DNA of 64,000 bases, taken from Saccharina japonica (taxonomy: Eukaryota; Sar; Phaeophyceae; Laminariales; Laminariaceae). The stretch's first letter is position 1; each line of letters opens with the position of its first letter. Shown here in pieces: positions 44,701 to 55,933 of the stretch. The stretch covers positions 1 to 64,000 of the forward strand of contig MEHQ01003775.1 of the NCBI GenBank assembly GCA_008828725.1, given 5' to 3'. Both the position numbers and the translations under genes were made by a program. A model generated the notes under the pieces. That model worked only from the letters and a program-made list of their open reading frames with translations. It was not told the DNA's origin and made no database searches.

Positions 44701-46473
44701 GCCTTTTGAAAGAGTTGTCCTATATATTGTCCGTTGTTGTTCGGTTCTCTTGCATATTTCGATACGGCGCTAGGTGCAAAGCGCAGCAATACTACCCCCG
44801 TAATGTTTTCTCTAAACTATAGGCAACCGGCACTACTCCGCACACCACCACACAGGTGAACCCCATATGTGCGAAGTGGTACCACATGAGCTTCGAGCGG
44901 GCAGCCGGCACTACTCAATCGGCCTTATAGAGGGACCACTGCTGTGGGCTACAAACACATAGTTCTTCTCCTGCTTCTGCTGTATATGTCGCGTGTTCGA
45001 CGACCACCGAACATCATGTCCAATGGTATCGCCCTATGATACGATGACGGCACTTTGAACGGGCCACTACTACTGTGCACTGTTAGTACATACTGCTGCT
45101 GCTGCTGTACGTCTAGCCTGTTTGACGACGAGGCCAAACAAATGTGCAACTACAGTAGTTTTCGCTCTGCAATGACGACAGGCACTATAGCGGGCAGCCG
45201 GCCCAATGGAGGGACCACTACCGCTGGGTAAAACCCTACCAGGTACAAGATAGTTTATTATCATGCTGTATTTCTTGCCTGCCTAACGACCCCCAGACAT
45301 GATGTTTACATAATAATCACCCTGTGATGAGCGTCTAGCCTCTACTTGCTTGGCTGACCTCTAGGCATAATAGGTCTTCCATACCGAATACCATAGTTGG
45401 TCTGAGCGCTCCAAATTTTAGGCACGTGTTAAATTTTGTTGATGTTTCGCCTTTTATAGTGTGTGCCTTATAACGGCCCTCAGAAGCTCCCTGAAGCGTT
45501 CCTAAAGAGTGTATCTATTTTAGGCTGTTCCACAGGAAACGTTCACGAGAAAAACGGCATCGTAACAGGCAGCAGAGCACCCGCCCACACACACGCACCC
45601 AGCATCGCGGCTGTGCGGATACTAAATGAGAACTACCCGAACTACGCTTTCGGGCTGCCTTCTCTGTTCTGCCTGCTCGGTGCGATTCCTACCTCCTGCC
45701 CTCTGTTGGCATGTCGCGGGAGGTATACACTATGCTTGGTTGCATCAAAACCGGCAACTTGTTTGTTGCGCCGAAATCACGACAACCCGTTGCAGATCAC
45801 AAACGAACACAGGAGACAAACTACAGAATAACATGAGCTCGGCATTATGAAGAAGCCCCAGCCGTACGCCGTTGCACATGAACGATAGGGTCTATCTTAT
45901 CATTTGCTCGTACGTTTGTCGGTCATGCATCTTGAGAAGGCTTTATGAGCGGGGCTACGTAACCGCCAGATACCTTTACATAGTGCAGCCTTCGTATTCG
46001 ACGATGCCCGCGCAATTAAAACCCGATGTCAGTATCAGCGTAGTTTCTACCTGATGACGGTACAAGGTCAGCTTCCCGCCTGTCTGCTAGCTTTTGCCGC
46101 GCGTCTTACCTGCACTTGTATATATACCGCACGTACATAGTAGACGGGGGGTCTTCGAGTTACGTACCGGTACGAGTACTTCAAAACTGTCACTTCGTAC
46201 ACAAGATAAAGAGGTCATACATAACAACACACACAGTAAAAAGAAAGACAGGTGACGCAGACGTACTGTTGTATGATAGCATTTCCAAAAAGCCCCTCGG
46301 CGGCAGCACTACTGCTACAAATATACATACAACCCTCGCAAGGAAAATATGCTCGTAGGACGAGGTATGGCGCAAGGCACAAACACTTTTCAGGGTACCG
46401 GTACCGTCGAACTAAACAACTTGGGCGGGAGCCGCAACGTGCGTTTTGCCTAGAAATCTCGTGATGTGTCTGT
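44700..46473. other. Copy 2 beta block and outer alpha block
   Basis: No gene. The TAA site of the copy 1 MITE is empty here, near 45466 ('ccttataacgg' on the plus strand). CAG/CTG runs occur at about 45090-45106. Confidence 0.55.
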
Positions 46474-47955
46474 GTGTCTAGGGCTGCCCACTCCGAACGT
46501 GACGATGGCTTATGCGGTAACGTGGAGGACGCTGATATAGGCTGCGTTTGCGCTAGCACCTGACGAGTACATACATACATATATAGACGGAGGACGCTGT
46601 CAGGCAGCATTATTGGCGAGACAGCAACAGGTAGGTCGAGTGTCGAGTGTACAAAAAGCTTTATGTACATGATGAATGCCAGGCATAGCTTTATGTACAA
46701 GCTACAACAAATATTCCTTCACACGCGAGGTGGCGGGGAGCGGGGGTCGGGGCGCCCCCGACCCCCGTGCCCCGCCCAGCTGCCAACCCTCTGTATGCGT
46801 GTCCGTGGAATACTTCGTATAGGTTTAATGGAATCGCCAGGAAGCGGAGTGGGTCCGACCTGGTACTGCTTGACATCTTGACATATACACGTCGTATTCG
46901 GGCAATTGTCAATTGACGTGATGGCTTTGGTTGGCTGTTCTTTTTCACTGTGTGTGCCCGCGGACTGTCATTCCGGCAGCACTTCAGACAGCAGCTGCGT
47001 GCTCCATCTTGTTCCCACGCCTACCGTGTGTTTTTGTACAGACAGCACTTCAGACAGTAGTTACGCTGTAATCGGCAAATTCATTGGTAAAGAGTGGGAG
47101 GGGGGGGGGGGGAAAGAAGCTGCTGTAGTCGAATGGAGATTGCGGGCGTGTAGTTCAGTTTTGGACATGCATAACATGCTGTAGGGATTTTAGGTGTACC
47201 TCTTCGGACTTGTGTATTCTTTCCCTGCTAAGTGTACGTGTTCTTTAGGATTCTCTGATGGCTCTAGCACTTTTGTGACCACGGGCCGTGATCTTGCTAC
47301 TGTAGATCAGACTATAGGGATTAGCAACTGAAACGAGTTTAATGTGACGATAACAACAACAACAACAACAACACACGGAATATTTTCGATGGATGCCATT
47401 GATGGCGAATTGAATGCATTTATTTGTTTATACGTACGTACAGCCATACAAGTCAAAGAAGAGTACTGTCCTTGTCGCCATACATCACAGGCTTTGCGGC
47501 GGGAAGCGGGCAGCGCCCCGACCCGCCCCGCCCAGCCGACAAACCCCGTGTGCGAATATTGCCTCTCTATATATAGCAGCATCAGCAGCAAGCAGCACAG
47601 CGGTACACATACTTTACGATTAATATGTTGGGCGGACTGAATGGGTGCTATCACCAAACTTCACAGACAGGCGGGGCGGCGGTGATTGGGTCGGGGCTCA
47701 GACCGCGGTCACGCTGTGGCCGTCGATCATGGAAAAGTACGGATACGTACGAGAGTACGTAATAATATATTATTACGTACAGCAGTACTCGTGCTACACT
47801 AACTGTAGTACACGTACTCGTACTGCTGTCGTAGTCAAACGATGATATCGATGGTGGCAAAGTGTCACTGGGACCCGCGTGCAAAGCAACCCCTCTGAGC
47901 GCTGTGAGTTATGTGTCTAGGGCTGCCCACTCTGAACGTGACGATGGCTGATGCG
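46474..47955. other. 1.4-kb insertion flanked by a 43-bp direct repeat
   Basis: The sequence at 46474-46516 ('gtgtctagggctgccca' onward) recurs at 47913-47955 with two or three differences. The 1396 bp between them interrupt the alpha block compared with copies 1 and 3. The insert holds a GC-rich palindrome (46739-46766), a G-run (about 47101-47112), an AAC microsatellite (about 47353-47376) and a second GC-rich stretch near 47500-47550. No gene is recognised. Such a long flanking repeat suggests duplication-associated repair rather than transposition. Confidence 0.65.
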
Positions 47956-48233
47956 CAACCCAGCCGCTACTCTTGTGGAAAGCGTCACAAACCTGGTTCA
48001 GAAGTGCGCTCAAACATCGTCAGAAGACCACTTTACACTACCTACGTACGAGTACGATCTCACCTCGAATTAACTCTCGATTTGCGCAGAAACGCTTCCT
48101 CTCAGACGTCAACAAGGGAGCACTTGCTTCCCCTTTGTTGCGGCTGCTGATCAACACGACTTGTCCTGCAGCGTCCTCGTTACTGGTTGGTACTTTAGGG
48201 GCCCACACTCCTGTGCAAGGTGTCGTGGTTTGC

Positions 48234-48380
48234 CCTATACGTGGGGGAGATAAATATGGTGTCACCGGTTTGAAGATAGCGCCTTGCCAACCAATGCAAA
48301 CCCTGTTTCTGGCAAATGGCCGACAACCAATGAGGATGTGGGCATCCTCATTGCCGACAACTGCCGTAATTCCTCCAGGC
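48234..48380. other. Centre of the copy 2/copy 3 palindrome
   Basis: To the left, 'caaggtgtcgtggtttg' is the inverted form of 'cacgacatcttgcacagg' just to the right. From here the two alpha blocks run outward as mirror images for at least 1.3 kb on each side, interrupted by the 46.5-47.9 kb insert. The spacer is about 145 bp. Confidence 0.75.
48328..48353. other. Perfect 11-bp hairpin at the palindrome centre
   Basis: CAATGAGGATG and CATCCTCATTG flank a TGGG loop. The hairpin is itself bracketed by the direct repeat GCCGACAA (about 48319-48326 and 48353-48360). The copy 1 alpha block has neither the hairpin nor the second GCCGACAA. Confidence 0.85.
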
Positions 48381-50429
48381 ACAACTCACGACATCTTGCA
48401 CAGGAGTGTAGGCGCCTGAAGCAGCAACCAGTAACAAGTACGCTGCAGGAAAACTCGTGTTGATCAGCAGCCGCAACAAAGGGAAACAAGGGCTCTCTTG
48501 TTGGCGTCTGAGAGGCAGTATTTGTGCGTACAAATCGAGAGTGCAATAATTTCAGGTGAGATCGTACGTACAGTAGTGCAAGGTGGTTTTCCGACGTTTG
48601 AGCGTACTTCTGAAACCAGGTTTGTGATGCCTTCCACAAGACTAGAGGCTGGGTTGCGCATCAGCCATCGTCACCTTCGTAATGCGTAGCCCTAAACACA
48701 CAGATAAATCACGAATTCCTACGCAAAACGAACGCTGCAGTCCCCGCCCAAGTGGTATAGTTCGGCCATACCGGTACCCTGAACAGTGATTGTGCCTTGC
48801 GCCATACCTGGTCCTACTTGTACCTTTTTTTTCTTGCAAGGGTTGTATTTACGTATTTACGTATATATTTACAGCAGTAGGGTACCGACTGAGGGGCATT
48901 CGGTAGGATGATATCATACCAAGTACAACAGTATTATGAAGGACGTCTGCGTCATCTGTCTTATGTACGAGTAGGCTGTTGTGTTGTTATGTACCTGGTA
49001 TCACCTCTTTATCTTGTGTACGAGGTACGAAGTAACAGTTTTGGAATACTGGTATATACGTAGCTCGAAGACCTGCTGTATACCATGTACGTGCGGTATA
49101 TACAAGTGCAGGCAAGACGTGCGGCAAAAGCTAGCTAACAGGCGGGTAGCTGGCCTCGTACCGTCGCCAGGTAGAAACTACGATCATACTAACGACTTGT
49201 TAGCGCGGCCATCGTGGAATACAAAGGCTGCACGAAATCAAGGTGTCTTCCGCTTACGATGTCCCGCTCAAGAAGCGTGCCAACATGCATGACAGACAAA
49301 CGTACGAATACACCAAAAAGGCCGAATACTTCATGTGCAGCGGCTTACGGCTCGGCCCTCTTCGTAATGCCGAACTGATGCTAGTTTTATTTTGGTCTTC
49401 TGTGTTCGTTTGTGATCTGCCATGGTTTATCGTGATTTTGGCGCAACAAAAAAGTAGCTGGTTTTGATGCAACCAAGCGTAGTACCCCTTCGACATGCTA
49501 ATGGAGAGCAGAGAGCAGGTAGCACGCCAAGGCCGCAGAACAGAGCAGGCGGCCCGAAAGCGCGTTCGAGTTGTGTTCATTTAGTGTCCGCACAGCCGCG
49601 ATGCTGAGTCCGTGTGTGTTGGTGGGTGCTGTGCTGCAAGTTATGATGGCGTTCTTCTCGTAAACCTTTATAGTGAAACAGCCTAAAATAGGTACACTCT
49701 TTGGCAACGCATCAGTGAGCTTCATAGGGCCGACATAAGGCACACACCTCATAAAGTTCACAATCAACACAGAAATGGCACGTGGTTACAATTTGAGGCG
49801 CTCATACCGACTATGCCTTTCGTTTGAGCCGGTCTATGTCTGGAGGTCAGCCAAGCAAGTAGACACTACAGTAGATGTTCATCCCAGAGCGATAACTACT
49901 GTATGTGCAAATCATGTATGGGGGTCGTTAGGCAGGCGAAAAGTACAGCAGCATGAGCAGATAGGAAGCTTCTAGCTTGTACAACTTTATTCACCGGTCG
50001 TGATCCCTCCATAGCGCTGGCTGTCCGTGCCTTTTTGTCATTGCAGAGCGATGACTATACCAGTTGCACATCATTTTCCGTCGTCGCCAGACTTGCGAGA
50101 AGTATACAAAACAGAAATAGGTATGCACAGCACACAGTAGTAGTAGTGACCCGTTCGTAGTGCCGTCATCACAGAGCGATGCCATTGGAATGCCATTGGA
50201 CATGATGCTCCGTGGTCGTTAAATAACCAAGGGCGGACATGGGTGTTTATAGTATGTGGTCCCTCGGGGCCGAATGGGTAGTGCCGGCTGCCCGCTTGTA
50301 GCGAACGTGGCAACGCTTCGCCCATGTGAAACTAACCTGTCTGGTTGGTTGCGGAGTAGTGCCGGTTGCCTATAGTCTAGACGGATCATTACTGGAGTAG
50401 TATTTCTGATTCCTGCGCCTCGCGCCGCA

Positions 50430-52080
50430 CCGAAAAAAGTAAGACTACGCAAGAACAACCGACAATATGTGGGACAACTTGGTCAAATGCGATACGTAAT
50501 ATATCTATAAATATGTTTATCCTTTGAGAGTTCGGAAGCTTTCGACGGCATATCTTGGTACCTTACAGCTACTCACAGCCTCTAATTGCCGAAGCAGAAG
50601 TTTCTTGCTTTCCCGAAGTTCTTGGTTTTCCTTGCTTTCTTCTTCCTTGCGATTACTTGCCTTGCCTATAGTTGTTTTGTTTCATTTTTTCGTGCTCGTG
50701 CTTGAACACGGCAACGGGAATGAGCGCGGTGCTATCGCGGGTATCGGTGGGCGCTGGCTTGTGGAGAGAGGGTCGGAAGGAGCGCGGTCGCCGTTTTCGT
50801 GGCTAGGCGTCACGTGTTCATCGAGAGGTGGTCGCCGGGGGGCGGGGAGCTTACGAGGCTGATAGAACCTCAGACGTTCGAAGCGTTTTTCGCGTGATTT
50901 CTCCATGCTCCCTTTACAAAACTGTGTACATTTGTTTTTTGTTCATGTTTATGTATACTGCTGCAGTACAATAGAGCAGTGAGTGTTAGGCGGGTAATGT
51001 ATGTTCGCTTGTACGTATATAAAGTAGTAAGTGTTGCAGCGTAGCGCTGTGCGCTACCGTGCGGATCCGTGGCGTACTGCCGTGCGGACAGTGCTGTGCC
51101 GTCACGTGCCTTCTCTTCTTCAGTAAATCTACTTACGGCAGTAGTAAGTATTATTACATCGTTTCTTCCATAATGTGACATGTTCATCTTGTGCATGAGT
51201 GAGTAGTTTTGTTTCGTGCATGTCACATCAAGTCCACAGTTTCTTCGCTGCACCATGAATCCCTTGGCATTTTCAAGTCGGTCCCTGCACCACATCGTGC
51301 ACCTCTTCTGATTGGAGCCCGTACGGTCACAAATCCCACCCCAATCAGGCAGCGCAGCGCCGCGCTGTGAGCCGTGTTGCTGTGTTTTATCTTCCTTTCG
51401 AACATGCAGCTTGTTCTCCTGGAGCATGGAGCTCTATCTATCTACTGATGTATGCATGTTTTTGCAAGTCGTCTGTACGTTTGTTTGTTTGTCTGTTTGT
51501 TTTTTTACTTTTTGTGGTGTACGACTGCTGCTGTCGTCGACAAGGTAGTAATACATACTTTGCCATATGCCACATACCAGTACTACTGCAGTACAATACA
51601 GCGGTAGGCGGGTGCTATACGTTCAGTTGCATACAGCAGTAAGTATTTCGCTGCATTGAACCATAAATCTCTTTTGGCATTTTCAAGTCTGTCCTTGCCC
51701 ACATCTTGAACCTATTTCGACCCTTTCCTTGTGCGAGCGTAGTGGCCGGGCCGAGCTTTGGTTTTTCCACGGTCGTTTTCCGTGTTGGAAGATGCTGCTG
51801 TAGATATCCCCATTATTATTTCTGTGCCGTATTTGCCGTCATACATATAGAGCTCTTGGCATTATCAAGTCGCCAGTTGCAGCTAAAATAATATATGTTC
51901 CTGTTTTGCGGTTTTCACATTTGGTTCCATTCTTCCATCCGCGAGCGTAGCGGGCAGCGTTAACGGCCCGCCCAGTGGAACCCTTGTACACTGTACGAAT
52001 ACGAGTATATCGAGCTGAGCATGCAACCTGCGAGGCCCTGTCAGAATGCCAGTCGGACAGCAGCCGCCAAACATTCTAAG
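50430..52080. other. Copy 3-specific insert with diverged tandem repeats
   Basis: The phrase 'ttggcattttcaagtc' or a near variant recurs at about 51264, 51674 and 51854. 'ctgcagtacaata' with 'gtaggcgggt' or a variant recurs at about 50958 and 51586. The unit is therefore roughly 400-600 bp and degenerate. A TTTG microsatellite lies at about 51479-51505. A frame of 112 codons at 50524-50862 has no ATG start and no known relatives. Confidence 0.5.
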
Positions 52081-54689
52081 AGTCGAAACATATAAAACAA
52101 ATCACACTCTGATTTGGTTGTCCGCCGCGAGGAAATCGCGGGTTGGAAAATATAAATAAAGTGCTACCTGAATTAAAACAATACACATGAACATGAGATG
52201 ACTAGTAGGCGGAGAGGACATGGAAATATTGTCTGTGTTGACCTCTGAGCGTTCGTGTAAAACCGGCTGGCAAACGGTAATTTTATCTGCTTGTCATATG
52301 GCCAATATACTAAGTGCTTTATCTCCAACGGATGCGGGTGTGGCGTGGTTTAGTAGCTAGCGTACTGGCTCCAGGCGTATTGGCACCGACGATGAACCTG
52401 CTCCTGTTGCACGGACTATTCGTCGCGATGTGTGAAATTCGCGAGAGATGCGCACTATCGTGAAGCGCTGACTTCACACAACACCTATATTTGGTTGTGT
52501 CGTAGATATGTGTATTTATGTTGTATGTACCTGTCCCCGCCTGTTTTCGGCATAGGTAGCACGTACTACCGGCCGACTATTCGAATACACGGTGATTTAC
52601 ATGCCCTCGGTTTGAAATGCGTCACCACACCTCCCTAACTACCTGTAAACAATATTTTAAAACCCTGTCAGGGTGTCCAACAAACTTGCCTCTAGAAAGT
52701 ATGGTGAATGATATCGCGCCTAGGACACGAAACTCATATAGTACCCAGATACCCGAGTCCTAATACACTGTGCGTGCTAACGGCTCCGACTTAGTTTTTC
52801 TGGGACAATTTATTCTAGAGTTTGTAGGAGATGTGGCGAGTATATCCCATCGGGGACACCTGCATCATCGAGTCCAAGCACCCGGCGCGTATCAAGTTCC
52901 ACGAGTAGATTTGGTATGACGTCTTGATATGATGTACCAGGCGTCGTATGTATCGTATCATTCGTCCAATAGGTATTAGGTACAACCTCGCGACACGTGC
53001 TAATACTTTAGAAGTTAAGATTTTCACGTTGTGTTTTGTTTGGGTTTAGGAAGTTTCAGATATGCAGAAATTATGCTCAGCGAGGAACGCCCCTGTAAAT
53101 CCTACACAAGAAGTAGCCTTTAAGGGCCTATACTGAACATTGATATCGCAATTAGCCGCGAGCCTTAGCCAACTAAGAGAGAGTAACCACGGTCGCGTAC
53201 TGAATTACATGACTGGAAACCGAAAAAGGAACAACGATTTACAGGGGAATACCAGAGCGCGAACACTAAAACCATGAACGTCGTCTCATCATCGCCGCAA
53301 GATTCAGAAGTTGTATTTCGTCATGTTACTGTTTTCCTCGCTTTAGTCTGCGTAAGTGTCCGCTTTGATGCCCGTGAGCAGCTCTGTAGTTTAGCCAGGT
53401 ACCCCCACTCACCCGGGTATGCGTACCTGAAGAAACGGGTACTGGACCACGGGTACTGATAATATATCTCGTCCGGGCAACCGACGGGGTATAGCTCTAG
53501 TTTTAGTCAAGTGCTGTAGAATAGCTGGTATCTACGTACTGTAGCCAGGCACACATATCATCGTCACGTAAACCGTAAACAAAATTCGTCGCCACGTACA
53601 GGGCCTTCCACGCCGCACACAGGCTACAAACTGACTGACATTACATCGTGCGAATCGGCCACAGGCGGCATAAGTAGCGACTTAAACACCAGCCACTCTC
53701 GGCCCTCGTGTTTGAAGGACCGCTGGTAGTAGGTTTGCTCACACCGGGCAAACGCTCAAACAGCTGTGTTTATTGACCAACCAAACGACTGCCGTTTCTC
53801 TGCTCGCGTTCTCACCGAGAGCCTTCGACTCCGTCGCTGTTAACTCGTGTTTTGCCAGCTTGTAAATCGTCCTCAAGACTACTGGTCTGCTATGGTTTAA
53901 TCCTTCGCCTCTAGGGCAGCCGTTTGACCTAGGCATGCCTGATTTCCTCTACCGAGCGAACCGCGGTTAGTCGTTGCCGGCGTTTGCAGATGTTGTAACT
54001 CTGCCTACGGGCAAGCTTATACATGACAAAACGAGACGGCTGGGCACTATTGTGCTGTATACACGATGGAGCTGCTTGCCGCGATTAATCTACGTGGCCA
54101 CAAAGAATGCGATTCATCGCAGGCCATCATCACTAGAAGGGGGGTGCCGCTTTATCGCATGATGCGATAATCCCTCACTCCGACGGTTGACGGGTGGTCT
54201 CTGGTATGTGGCGCAGGACACTCAGCACAGAGACCCCTGCGTTTACTTGTAGCTCTAGGTGCTGCTTTAAAGGACTGGATCTGGCACGAAGGCGAATTAT
54301 CAGTCTTGCGCTGCGTTTAGTCATTAATGTGCGCTGACCAGCAGTGTTTAGCCTTCAAGGTAAAGGTAAACGTGTCACTAGTGATATGGTGTATTAAAAA
54401 ATCTCGCGCAAGACAACCGTGTGTTTGTTTTTCTGTGAACAGATATAGTTCGAAAATGGGTCGTAAACGTCGCGTATACGATGTACCGGGTGTCAGTATT
54501 TCACCACAACGCAACTGCACAAGAACTAAAGGGTGGGCGTCGCGTATAGGAACTTCTCGTAACGAGCTTCGTATGCCTGGCACAATTTACACTCCAAATA
54601 TATCGTGCAAGTATTGGCATTGGTTGCCGGACAGGTTTACACAGCTGTGGCAGCTGGATAGTATTCGGTTGTGCAGACGTTGAAGCACG
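52081..54689 (+). repeat. Stretch shared only with copy 2 (copy 3 version)
   Basis: Inverted match to 41.95-44.7 kb. No gene can be supported; the frames FADVVT (+, about 53985) and AVVWLVN (-, about 53780) echo those of copy 2 but are shorter and interrupted. Confidence 0.6.
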
Positions 54690-54955
54690 GTATCAAAACC
54701 AGCCAACGTGGCAACAGATCTAGCAATGCAAGCCCACCCGTCAAAAGTATGGGGCTTTCCGCTCGAACGCCCGACTCGAACTGCATGATGTCGGTAGGGT
54801 GACGTTCGCGGACACACTGTGCACCCGACCACACCCTCTGCATCGTTTTGCGTATGCTTGCCACGCTCAGAAGCCTTGTTTGGAGTGATCGTTTATCTTC
54901 CGGTAGTAACACTCTTATGTGGTCGTATCCATCACTCCCGCTGTAGAGAGCTTAA
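54690..54955 (+). repeat. Gamma block, copy 3
   Basis: Direct counterpart of 2935-3190. Confidence 0.75.
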
Positions 54956-55933
54956 TCTGCTTATGCGTGGGTACTACGAACTACCCAGAGAGGGCAGACA
55001 GTGGTACACATAACATGATTTCACGACGTCGTTCTATCCATTCAGATTTACACGGAGGTAAGCGTATGACTTTCCCTCCGTTCCAGTCCCGCCAGGGGCA
55101 AAACATTTTCAGCTGGGAGTTGAGCATGAACAACGCAACATTGAAGTGGTGTCATATATATATTCTCTCCCCCCCCCCCCCCCTTCAACAGTTATAAAGG
55201 ACAAAACGTTGTTGTTGCTGTTCGTACTAATTGCCGCGAAAGATACCTTATAGGTACAAATAAATAATGCACACTATTAAAACCCAAATCACTAATTGAT
55301 TAAACATTTATCCAGGTGCTTTTAAGTTTTACTACATAACCTGTCCTCACACACCTCTTCTTATATACCATACATGGCTACAAATAGTAGAACCACTCTA
55401 TCACGCAAACTCGTCGGAACACTATAGTATACCTGGTACGTTTATATCAGACTGTTTGATTTTAATTTTAATTTTAATTTAATTATTTCTTCCCCCACAA
55501 ATAGACACACACTTGCTGAATTTTACAGCCTCAGATTGTGTCCCCCTCATACAGGATGTACATCCTACATGAGGACATATAACATCCGTAAGTACGCGCG
55601 ATCGAAGTAATACACTCAGCTAGCAAAGATGAGTTTCGACAAATCCTCGAGCTCACAGCTGTTGTTTTTTTATTTTTTTTAATATATAGGTATGTACGAT
55701 CGGGATTTTCAACTGGGTGTTCGGTGTGCAACCGCTGTACATGCATGACAACGTATTGGTGATACTCAATGAAAGTGGCTGGAGTTCACGTCTGCGCGGT
55801 CCTAAAATCGTCGTAATTTCTTCTTGTTCATAAATCGGGAGTTTTCATACTTTGACCCGAACCCGATTTCTCGTGCCACCGTTTCTTTTCGGCTGCCCCA
55901 GGAATTTCATCACAACCGAAACATTTGGTTAGA
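54956..55933. other. Upstream region of the copy 3 EsV-1-7 gene
   Basis: 55.0-55.16 kb aligns with 9.71-9.87 kb of copy 1. A C-run lies at about 55169-55183, and TTTTAA repeats at about 55461-55490. The block 'gtctgcgcggtcctaaaat' at 55791-55815 is the conserved upstream element. 'cataaatcgggag' follows, where copies 1 and 2 have an ATG. Confidence 0.5.
55791..55815 (+). promoter_or_regulatory. Conserved upstream block of the EsV-1-7 gene (copy 3)
   Basis: Counterpart of 9985-10009 and 36811-36838, with the core CCTAAAAT. It lies about 120-140 bp before the ATG at 55934. The role is inferred from three-way conservation. Confidence 0.35.

Larger units (their letters stand above)
34432..48240 (-). 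repeat. Segmental duplication, copy 2 (inverted)
   Basis: Going leftwards from 48.24 kb the order is alpha, beta, an extra 2.6 kb shared only with copy 3, gamma, a CTG tract, a LINE remnant, upstream region, EsV-1-7 gene and 3' flank. This is colinear with copies 1 and 3 on the opposite strand. Its outer edge at 34432 cuts the 3' flank at the point equivalent to about 12640 in copy 1, immediately next to mobile DNA, which suggests that the element marks or caused the breakpoint. Confidence 0.8.
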
